A stretch of DNA of 34,600 bases from Catenulispora sp. (GTDB lineage Bacteria; Actinomycetota; Actinomycetes; Streptomycetales; Catenulisporaceae), in assembly GCA_013361685.1 (NCBI GenBank), contig JABFXP010000884.1, positions 1 through 34,600 on the forward strand, written 5' to 3'. A program made the position numbers and the translations under genes. Below the pieces are notes generated by a model. It was not told where the DNA came from and did not search any database. It saw only the letters and a program-made list of their open reading frames with translations. Positions within the stretch are counted from its first letter, which is position 1. Every line of letters starts with the position of its first letter. Of the stretch, positions 25,828-33,440 are shown piece by piece.

Positions 25828-26031
25828 TCAGTGCCGGCCCGAGGGCGCGGCGACCAGATGCTCGGTGAGGCACCCGTGGGTCCGGCTGATGCGGATGACC
25901 TGGGAGCCGAGAGCGTCCCGAATGCCGTCGTCGCGGACTTCGGTGAGGATCGCCCGGCGGTGCTGTTTGTCGAGCGCGTGCAGCGGCTGAATCTGCGTGC
26001 TGCGTCGGTGCGGGCGAGGTTGGCTGGACAT
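25828..26031 (-). CDS. Small uncharacterised protein (67 aa), first gene of a putative WhiB-MFS unit
   Basis: MSSQPRPHRRSTQIQPLHALDKQHRRAILTEVRDDGIRDALGSQVIRISRTHGCLTEHLVAAPSGRH; ATG preceded by GAGGGGAGCATC (strong SD); stop is 18 nt before WhiB. Confidence 0.5.
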   Translation of the reverse strand: MSSQPRPHRRSTQIQPLHALDKQHRRAILTEVRDDGIRDALGSQVIRISRTHGCLTEHLVAAPSGRH

Positions 26032-26077
26032 GATGCTCCCCTCAAGCTCGTGGTCGTTTCGGTGATCTGGACTGCGC

Positions 26078-26139
26078 GGGGCCCGGCTGCCGGGGCCCGG
26101 GATCGCCGCCGTGGACGGCGGGGTCACGACGGCGATCCC
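26078..26139. terminator. Tandem hairpins downstream of hydrolase 1
   Basis: GGGGCCCGG-ctg-CCGGGGCCC (8/9 paired) next to GGGATCGCCGCCGTG-N11-CACGACGGCGATCCC (14/15 paired). Confidence 0.55.
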
Positions 26140-26168
26140 GCGGACGTCCCGACCGGATACGGCTCCGG

Positions 26169-27152
26169 TCAGGCCGCCTGGTGCAGCGCCGTCCGCAGGG
26201 TTTGGACGGCCAGGGTGACGGCGCCCTGCGCGGCCTGAGTGGAACGCAGGGTGTTGAGCATCACGAAGTCGTGGATGATGCCCTGGAACCGGACCGCCGT
26301 CACCGGCACGCCGGCGGCGCGCAGCTTGTTCGCGTACGCCTCGCCCTCGTCGCGCAGCACGTCCGCCTCGCCGGTGATGACCAGCGCCGGCGGCAGCCCG
26401 GTCAGCTGCTCGGTGGTGGCGCGCAGCGGGGAGGCGGTGATCTCGGCGCGCTGGGCCGGGTCGGTCGTGTACTGGTCCCAGAACCACTGCATGCCGTCGC
26501 GGCGCAGGAAGTAGCCGGTGGCGAACTGGTGGTAGGAGCCGGTGTCGAAACTCGCGTCGGTGACCGGGTAGAACAGCACCTGCGCCGTCAGCGGCACGTC
26601 GCCGCGCTCCTTGGCCATCAGGGTCAGCGCGGCGCTCATGTTGCCGCCGACGCTGTCCCCGGCCACCGCGAGGCGAGCGGCGTCCAGGCCCTTGCCCGCG
26701 CCATCGGTGACGATCCAGCGCGCCACGGTGTAGTTCTGCTCGATAGCCACCGGGTAGCGCACCTCCGGCGAAAGGGAGTACTCGGGGAAGACGACGGCCG
26801 CGCCGGCCCCGACAGCGAGCTCGCGGACCAGCCGGTCGTGGGTGTGGGCGTCGCCGAACACCCAGCCGGCGCCGTGGATGTAGAGGATCACCGGCAGCGT
26901 GCCGGTGCTGCCCGCCGGCTTGACGATCCGGGCCCGGACCGAGCCGGTCGGGCCGCCGGGCACCGTGATCCATTCCTCGTCGATCTCGGGCAGGGCGATC
27001 TCGCCGGACTGGACCTCGTCGACGACCTTGCGGCCTTCCTCGGGGCCGAGGTCGAACAGGTACGGCGGGTTCGCCGTGGCCTCGACGAAGGCCTGGGCCT
27101 CGGGCTCCAGCACCGGTGCGGTGGAAACGTTTTCAGTCATTGTCGGCTCCAT
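26169..27152 (-). CDS. Alpha/beta hydrolase, HSL-family esterase (hydrolase 1)
   Basis: YIHGAGWVFGD oxyanion region, AVAGDSVGGN nucleophile elbow (Ser), GEADVLRDEG, GIIHDF. Confidence 0.88.
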   Translation of the reverse strand: MEPTMTENVSTAPVLEPEAQAFVEATANPPYLFDLGPEEGRKVVDEVQSGEIALPEIDEEWITVPGGPTGSVRARIVKPAGSTGTLPVILYIHGAGWVFGDAHTHDRLVRELAVGAGAAVVFPEYSLSPEVRYPVAIEQNYTVARWIVTDGAGKGLDAARLAVAGDSVGGNMSAALTLMAKERGDVPLTAQVLFYPVTDASFDTGSYHQFATGYFLRRDGMQWFWDQYTTDPAQRAEITASPLRATTEQLTGLPPALVITGEADVLRDEGEAYANKLRAAGVPVTAVRFQGIIHDFVMLNTLRSTQAAQGAVTLAVQTLRTALHQAA

Positions 27153-27196
27153 GTGGGTTCGGATTCCTATCGGGGTTCACGGTAGGCAGCGGCGGT

Positions 27197-27218
27197 CGGC
27201 CGGATTTTTCTCCGGCCG
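27197..27218 (-). terminator. Hairpin downstream of the AraC pair
   Basis: CGGCCGGA-TTTTTC-TCCGGCCG, perfect 8-bp stem after stop 27235. Confidence 0.5.
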
Positions 27219-27234
27219 CACGGTCTCAGAGCAA

Positions 27235-28104
27235 TCAGCGCACCGCCTGGGGGCTGTTCGCGGTGCGCCACTTCATCGGCGAGGTGCCGAAGGCTTCACG
27301 AAAGGCACGGCTGAAGTGGGAGGTGTTGGTGAAACCCCATTTCGCGGCGACCGCGGCCACCGACCGGCGCTGCGCGTCCGGCCGGGCCAGGTCCCGGCCC
27401 GCCGCCTCCAGCCTGCGGCTGCGCACCCAGGCGTTGACGGTCGTGCCCTGTTGCTGGAACAGCACCTGCAGGTACCGCACCGAGATGTGATGGTGGTCGG
27501 CAATGGCCTGCGGGGTCAGGTCGGGATCACCGAGGCGGTCCTGAATGGCGGCGGTGATGCGTTCCCAGAGCAGTTGGCGCGGCTGTCTGGCCTCCATACA
27601 GCAGCTGACGTATTGCGTCACCGCGCAGCCGATGGCGTCCGCCGCCGCACGGGCGGAATACTCGCGCAGCGCCGGGTCGGTGGCGGCGAGCTCCTCGACC
27701 AGCCGCACCGCCAGCGCTGTCAGCGCGGCCAGGGGAACGTCGCCGTCTCCGGCGATCACCGTCGCGGTGACGTTCCGGAGCGTGGACTCGTCCAGCCGCA
27801 GGACAGCGCGCGGCATGGCCAGAACATGCGCTTTCTGCTGTGCCGAGGAGGCGAGCTTGAACGGCCGCGCGGTGTCATAGAGCACCAGAGACCCGACGGG
27901 CACCAGAGCCGACCGGCCGTCCTGACTGAGCCGTACCTCGCCCTCCGTCTGAAGCCGGGCAAGGATATGCGTGCGGGAGCCGGCGGCGACGTCTTCGGCG
28001 CCGTGCACGATCGTCCCCGGCCCCGATGCCTCGGTGGCGATCCGGACGCCGCCATCCCATTGCGTCATCACAGATGCCTGCGACGACTTCACGTTCGCCG
28101 TCAT
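27235..28104 (-). CDS. AraC family transcriptional regulator (1)
   Basis: C-terminal DLTPQAIADHHHISVRYLQVLFQQQGTTVNAWVRSRRLEAAGRDL...VAAKWGFTNTSHFSRAFREAFGTSPMKWR. Start at 28104. Confidence 0.88.
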   Translation of the reverse strand: MTANVKSSQASVMTQWDGGVRIATEASGPGTIVHGAEDVAAGSRTHILARLQTEGEVRLSQDGRSALVPVGSLVLYDTARPFKLASSAQQKAHVLAMPRAVLRLDESTLRNVTATVIAGDGDVPLAALTALAVRLVEELAATDPALREYSARAAADAIGCAVTQYVSCCMEARQPRQLLWERITAAIQDRLGDPDLTPQAIADHHHISVRYLQVLFQQQGTTVNAWVRSRRLEAAGRDLARPDAQRRSVAAVAAKWGFTNTSHFSRAFREAFGTSPMKWRTANSPQAVR

Positions 28105-29105
28105 TGTGAGCGGGCCCAATCCGAAGGTGAGACTCCGTGGACGCTGCGGAAGGCCCTGCCGAAATGGGCGCTGCCGGAGAATCCCCATCGGCGCGCGATC
28201 TGTCCGATGCTCGCGGTCGCCCCGCCGGCGGCGAGCTCGGTCCGGCATTCCCGCAGACGCAGCTCACGGATCCACCGGCCCACGCTGGTCCCCTCCTCGG
28301 CGAACAACTTGTGCAGATAGCGCACAGAGATGCCGTGGGCCGAAGCGATCACCTGCGGTGTCAGCTCCGGATCCGACAGGTGCCAGCGAATGAACGTTTT
28401 GATACGCAGCAGCAGAACCCGGTCGGCGCCCGGCAGATCAGCCGTCTTCATGCCGAGTTGGTGCGCCGCCGCCGCGGCGAGCAAGCCGGTCATGCTCTGG
28501 GCGAGCCGGGCCGCGGCGACGGTGTCGTAGGACGTCGACGTGTCTGCCAGCCGGTCCAGGAACGGGGAGAGCAGCGCGGCGACGCCGTGGGTGGGACGCA
28601 ACGCCCGCGCGGTGAGTCGTTGCAGCTCTCCTTCGCCTCTGCCGAGCAGATGGCGCGGCACGGCGAAGATCTTCAGCACGAACGGTTCCGGGAACCGGGT
28701 CCGGAAGGGCCGGGTCGTCTCGAAGAAGGCCACATCGCCCGGCCTGAGCTCGGTGTTGCGGCCGTCCTGGCAAACCTGAGCGGTGCCCTTGCTCTGCACC
28801 GCGACGAAGATGTGGCCGCCGTCCCCGTGCGCGATGAACCGGGGCGCCCGGTGCACTTCGCCGGGTTCGGTGGCCACCGTGCTGATCCGCAGATCGCCGA
28901 TGCGGTCCGTCCGGATCTCGCCGTCGATGGTGTCCTGTCCGGTGGCGACGTCCATGCCGACGAGAGTGGCCATGACGGCGTCGTGCCAGTAGTCCAGGCT
29001 TTCGCGTTCCGGCACGGCCCTGGTCGTGATCAGCCCGCCTCGGCCGGCCGGGGGCGGAACGAGGCGGTCGTCGCCGATGCGGGGTGCCTGCGGTGTCGAC
29101 AGCAT
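28101..29105 (-). CDS. AraC family transcriptional regulator (2)
   Basis: C-terminal ELTPQVIASAHGISVRYLHKLFAEEGTSVGRWIRELRLRECRTEL...IARRWGFSGSAHFGRAFRSVHGVSPSDW. Start MLSTPQAP. Confidence 0.88.
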   Translation of the reverse strand: MLSTPQAPRIGDDRLVPPPAGRGGLITTRAVPERESLDYWHDAVMATLVGMDVATGQDTIDGEIRTDRIGDLRISTVATEPGEVHRAPRFIAHGDGGHIFVAVQSKGTAQVCQDGRNTELRPGDVAFFETTRPFRTRFPEPFVLKIFAVPRHLLGRGEGELQRLTARALRPTHGVAALLSPFLDRLADTSTSYDTVAAARLAQSMTGLLAAAAAHQLGMKTADLPGADRVLLLRIKTFIRWHLSDPELTPQVIASAHGISVRYLHKLFAEEGTSVGRWIRELRLRECRTELAAGGATASIGQIARRWGFSGSAHFGRAFRSVHGVSPSDWARSQ

Positions 29106-29232
29106 GGCATCAGCCTGCCGGGAGCGCCGCCCGGGACGCATGAGTCGGCCGACTGGTCTTCGACTGTTCCGGCTGGGCCGGTTCTGCGTCGCCTCTGCGT
29201 CGGTGCTGAGCCGGGGCTGAGCCGACCCTCGA

Positions 29233-30231
29233 TCAGCCCTGAGTCAGCTTCGAGCGCAGGAAGTCACAACCGTGCCGGAGGGCGGCCCGGCTGGGAGGAC
29301 TGTCGCGCAAAGCGTTCAAGGACACGAAGTCGTGGACCGTCCCCAGGAACCGCATCGCCCCGGCCTCGACGCCTGCTTCCCGCAGCCGCGCCGCATACTG
29401 TTCGGCCTCGTCCCGGGCGACGTCGGCCTCCGCGGTGACGACCAACGCCGCGGGCAGGCCTTCAAGGTCACTGTGCGCGGCCCGCAGCGGAGACGCGGTG
29501 GGCTCGGCCCAGGCTCCGGAGCCTTGCAGGTACTCCCGCCAGTAACGGCGCAGCGCCTTGCGGGTCAACAGATACCCGGTGGCGAATCGATGCTGGGACG
29601 CGCTGTCGCAGCCGGCGTCGAGGAGCGGGTAATACAGCAACTGGGCGGCGATGCGCGGACCGCCGCGCTCCTTCGCCAGCATGGTGACCGCGGTCGCCAC
29701 CGTGGCTCCGGCGCAGTCGCCGCCCACCGCCAGCCGGTCGGTGTCCAGGCTCAGTTCCTGGTGCTGCCCGACGATCCAGGACAACAACGCGTAGCACTCT
29801 TCCAGCGCCACTGGGTAGCGGGCCTCCGGCGTCCGGCTGTACTCGGGCACGACGGCGGCGACGCCCGCGCCTTTGACGAGCTCGCTGACCAGCCGGACGT
29901 GGGTCTGCGCGTCGCCGAGCATCCAGCGTCCGCCGTGGACATAGAGCAGTGTCGGCAACGGTGTCCGCACGCCGACCGGCCGGAAGACCCAGAACCCCAC
30001 CAGACCCGAGGGGCCCACCGGGGCCACGCGGAACTCGGCCTCGACATCGGCGTCGAAGTCCTCGACACGGTCGCCCTGCGCCTCGCGCAGGGCCTGCCGG
30101 CCCGACACCGGGCCGAGGTCGTCCAGGGACGGCGGAGTGGCGGAGGCGTCGATGAGCTTCTCCACCACCGGATCGAGCACTATCGCGGGCACCGGACGGT
30201 CGGCGGCCTCACCCGTGGGAACCGGCTCCAT
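29233..30231 (-). CDS. Alpha/beta hydrolase of HSL family with Cys at the nucleophile position (hydrolase 2)
   Basis: YVHGGRWMLGD, AVGGDCAGATVA (GDC rather than GDS), AEADVARDEAEQYA, GTVHDF. Start MEPVPTGE at 30231. Confidence 0.85.
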   Translation of the reverse strand: MEPVPTGEAADRPVPAIVLDPVVEKLIDASATPPSLDDLGPVSGRQALREAQGDRVEDFDADVEAEFRVAPVGPSGLVGFWVFRPVGVRTPLPTLLYVHGGRWMLGDAQTHVRLVSELVKGAGVAAVVPEYSRTPEARYPVALEECYALLSWIVGQHQELSLDTDRLAVGGDCAGATVATAVTMLAKERGGPRIAAQLLYYPLLDAGCDSASQHRFATGYLLTRKALRRYWREYLQGSGAWAEPTASPLRAAHSDLEGLPAALVVTAEADVARDEAEQYAARLREAGVEAGAMRFLGTVHDFVSLNALRDSPPSRAALRHGCDFLRSKLTQG

Positions 30232-30314
30232 CCAGCCTCTCCCCCTCCGTCGACTCGCCGGCCCTTCGGCGTCCTGCCTCGGCGGTCCTGGCTGCTGGGT
30301 ATCGGCTGATGACC

Positions 30315-33197
30315 TTACCCCCGTTCCAGCACATCGCGAAGCTGGTGACGGCTGCTGATACCCAACTTGGGATAGACGTTGTACAGATGCGAGCCCACGG
30401 TGCGGGGCGAAAGGTAGAGCTGGTCGCCGATCTCGCGGTTCGACAAGCCGCGGGCGGCGAGGTGGACGATCTGGCGCTGCTGGGCCGTCAGCGCGGCCAG
30501 CGCCGCGGCGGGCTCCGGCGCGGTGGCGACGCCGCTGGCGCGCATCTCGCCGCGGATCGCCGTGGCCAAGCCGTCGGCGCCCAACTCCTCGGCCGCCTCC
30601 AGCGCGCTGGTCAGCTGCTCCCGCGCCTCCGACGTCCGCCGCGCGCGCCGCAGCCACAGCGCGTAGCTGAAGCGGGCCTGGGCGCGCTCCAGCGGCCACT
30701 GCTCGCCGGCGGGGTTGACCAGGGCGAGCTGGAAGGCGTCCTCCGGATCGGTGTCCGGGTCGACGAGCGCGGCGGCGTGGTGCATCAACAGGGTCATGCG
30801 GATGCTCGGCCGGTCACCCTGCTGTTCCCGGGTCCGTTCCAGGATCTTGGCGGCCTCCGGCGAGCGGCCCGACCGGGCCGCCGCGACGGCGAGATCCGCG
30901 ATGGCGCGCGGGGACAGGTGCGGATGTACCGGCTCGCCGTCGAGCGAGAACAAGCTTCTCAACCGCCGGAACCCGGCGGCCCAGTCGCCACGGGCCATGG
31001 CGGTCAGACCGTGGGCCCGGGCCAGCCGGGCCCGGGCCGCGCCGTTCTCGGCCAGGTCGATGCCTCCGTTGGAGAGAGCGCTGTGGAAAGCACCGTGCGC
31101 CGCGCCCTGGAATCCGCCGTCGAGTCGGCCGTCGTATCGGGGGGCCGGGTCTTCCAGCGAGGTGTCGCCGCGCAGTGCGCTCAACGTCAGGGTGAGGGCG
31201 TGCAGATCGGTGGCGACCCGGCTCATCTTCAGCACGACCGCCTGGTCCATGGCCGACTCGGTCAGCGCCTCGGCCTCCGTCCAGCGACCGGTGGCGAGCA
31301 ACGTGTCCACCAGCGGTGCCAGCAGCCACGCCCGGACGCCGAACGCCGCGCGGGCGCGCAGCTCCGCATCCGCCTTGCGGAACTGCGCCAGACACGGTTC
31401 GGGGTCGTCGGCGCGGTAGGCGACCGCGGCGACCGCGAGGCGCCGGACGAGCCGGCCGGGGTCGTCGGACAGCGTCCCGAGGCGGGGCTGCTCGAGCCGG
31501 TGGGTGAGCCCGGCAGCCGCATCGTCGCGGGTGACGGTCGAGACGTAGGCGTTCAAGGCCGACCGGACGTCCCCATCGTTCAGCCAGGCGGCCGCGCCCT
31601 CCGTTTCCGTCTCCGATACCGATTCCGACTGTGTGCGGGCCGCAATGGCGGCGTCGGCGCGCGCCTGCAATCCGGGCAGGCGTCGGTAGTGCTCCGGCAG
31701 GCCGGACGCTTCGGCGATGCCGGCGGCGACCGCCGCGACGGCGAGGGCGAGCGGGCCGTCCGGGTCGGGGCAGCGGTCCGCGGCTTCCAACAACAGATCA
31801 AAAGCCTCTTGCTGGTATGACGCCAGCGACAACGTCGAGGCCACGGCGCAGGCCGCCGCAGACCCCAGGACCGGGTCGGCGGCGCGGCGGACGAGGTCTT
31901 CATGCAGGGTCCTGACCCAGTCCAGATCGCCCAGCGCGCAGGCGGCCACGAGCGCGTCGGCGAGGCGGACCACCTGACCGGGGGCGTCGGAGAGTTCGGC
32001 GGCCCGCTCCAGGATGCGGGCCGCGGTGAAGGTGTCGCCGGCCGTCCAGGCGGTGCTGTTCAGCATCCGGGCGGTCGCCTCGTCGGCGCCCAGCGACGTC
32101 GCGGCCACGTGCTGTGCGCGCACCGCGGGGCGGGCGGCGCCGACCGCGGCGGCCAGGTCCGAGTGGGCGCGGTGCCGGACGTGCACCGGCTGGCGGCCGG
32201 CGGCGCTGCGGCCGAGCGGGTGCCGGAAGACGACCTGTCCGTCGCGGATCGCGATCAGGCCGGCCGTTTCGGCGGGAGCCCACACGTCGAGGTCGTCGGC
32301 GCCCAGGGCGCCGGTGATGGTGGCCAGGCTCTCGCCGGGCAAGGCGGTCGTCGCGTACAGAAGCGCCCGCTGAGTCTCCGGTGGCAGCCCACGAATCCTC
32401 ATCTCGAATTCGCGCTCGATCCTCGTGCCGAGCAGGTCCGGCCCGGCTGGGAACGCCGAATCATCGGGCATCCCCCGGTCCCGGCACAGTTCCAGCAACG
32501 CCGACGGGTTCCCCCTGGCGTCCCGGAGCAGCTCCAGTCGGCGGCGGCCGGTGGGGGCGCCGGGCTGGGCGTCGAGCAGCGCGGCGGCCGAGCGCGGGCC
32601 GAGCGGGCCCACGCGCAGGATCTCCGCTTCCGGGGGCAGGCCGCAGGGACCGGCGTCGCCGCGGCCCGCGAGCAGAACGGATACCGGGTGGGTGGTGGCG
32701 TGGCGCACCATCTGGCACAGGGCGGCCACCGTCGCGGGGTCGCAGTCCTGGACGTCGTCGACGGCGATCAGGGTCCGGCCGGGAGCGGCCAGCCGGTTCA
32801 GCAGCGCCGCCGCGTCGAGGCTTTCCACATCCGCGTGGCCGTGGAAGTCCGCCGCCTGGTCGACCGACCCGGCCGAAGCCGCCGCGACAAGTCGGCGCAG
32901 GCCGGCGAACGCGACCTCCTTCTCGACAGTCCAGGACTGTGCCGACAGCACGTGGACGCCGGCCGCCGCGGCCTGCTCGCAGACCGCGCGCAGCAGCCAG
33001 GTCTTGCCGATGCCCTCGGCGCCGAGCAGGACGAGGATCCGCGAGTCGGCCGTGTCCGGCCCGATCCGCCCGAGGATGTGTCCGAGCTCACCGTCCCGGC
33101 CCGTCGGACGGCGTGCCCCGTGGCGTTCCGGAATGTCACGATCCAGGCGGCCGGCGCCCCGGTGTCCCGCCGCCGTCCCGGCTGCCGTCTCGATCAT
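30315..33197 (-). CDS. LuxR family regulator with N-terminal AAA/NACHT-like ATPase domain (LAL type)
   Basis: Walker A LLGAEGIGKTWL, Walker B LIAVDDVQD, C-terminal LTAQQRQIVHLAARGLSNREIGDQLYLSPRTVGSHLYNVYPKLGI. Start uncertain (33197 or 33260); the track's 34070 start overlaps the divergent gene. Confidence 0.85.
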   Translation of the reverse strand: MIETAAGTAAGHRGAGRLDRDIPERHGARRPTGRDGELGHILGRIGPDTADSRILVLLGAEGIGKTWLLRAVCEQAAAAGVHVLSAQSWTVEKEVAFAGLRRLVAAASAGSVDQAADFHGHADVESLDAAALLNRLAAPGRTLIAVDDVQDCDPATVAALCQMVRHATTHPVSVLLAGRGDAGPCGLPPEAEILRVGPLGPRSAAALLDAQPGAPTGRRRLELLRDARGNPSALLELCRDRGMPDDSAFPAGPDLLGTRIEREFEMRIRGLPPETQRALLYATTALPGESLATITGALGADDLDVWAPAETAGLIAIRDGQVVFRHPLGRSAAGRQPVHVRHRAHSDLAAAVGAARPAVRAQHVAATSLGADEATARMLNSTAWTAGDTFTAARILERAAELSDAPGQVVRLADALVAACALGDLDWVRTLHEDLVRRAADPVLGSAAACAVASTLSLASYQQEAFDLLLEAADRCPDPDGPLALAVAAVAAGIAEASGLPEHYRRLPGLQARADAAIAARTQSESVSETETEGAAAWLNDGDVRSALNAYVSTVTRDDAAAGLTHRLEQPRLGTLSDDPGRLVRRLAVAAVAYRADDPEPCLAQFRKADAELRARAAFGVRAWLLAPLVDTLLATGRWTEAEALTESAMDQAVVLKMSRVATDLHALTLTLSALRGDTSLEDPAPRYDGRLDGGFQGAAHGAFHSALSNGGIDLAENGAARARLARAHGLTAMARGDWAAGFRRLRSLFSLDGEPVHPHLSPRAIADLAVAAARSGRSPEAAKILERTREQQGDRPSIRMTLLMHHAAALVDPDTDPEDAFQLALVNPAGEQWPLERAQARFSYALWLRRARRTSEAREQLTSALEAAEELGADGLATAIRGEMRASGVATAPEPAAALAALTAQQRQIVHLAARGLSNREIGDQLYLSPRTVGSHLYNVYPKLGISSRHQLRDVLERG

Positions 33198-33440
33198 CGC
33201 CTCCGCACTCCAGACCCGCTGCCGACCCGTCTTCGCCACGTCTGTGACCAGCCCGATCATTCTGCCGACCGCCCAGGCCGGCCTGCTTCTGTCAGATGAC
33301 CAGTCCCGGTCGGATCGGGCGGGCCACCGCCGGATCGTCTCATGGGCGGCCGCCGGTCTCCGGTGGGGCAGAATGGCCGCACGGCCAAGATCGCGACCCG
33401 GGAGCGCGGCGGCTACGCGAGAGAGAGGCGGCCATCGCAC

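Noticed and set aside
26032-26973. Extended 381-aa ORF upstream of the small ORF
   Set aside because: Overlaps hydrolase 1 out of frame; only the last 67 codons after the SD-preceded ATG are plausible.
30290-30366. Inverted repeat GCTGGGTATCGGC...GCTGATACCCAAC near the end of the LAL gene
   Set aside because: 11/13 match with a loop of about 50 nt partly in coding sequence; too weak to call a terminator or attenuator.
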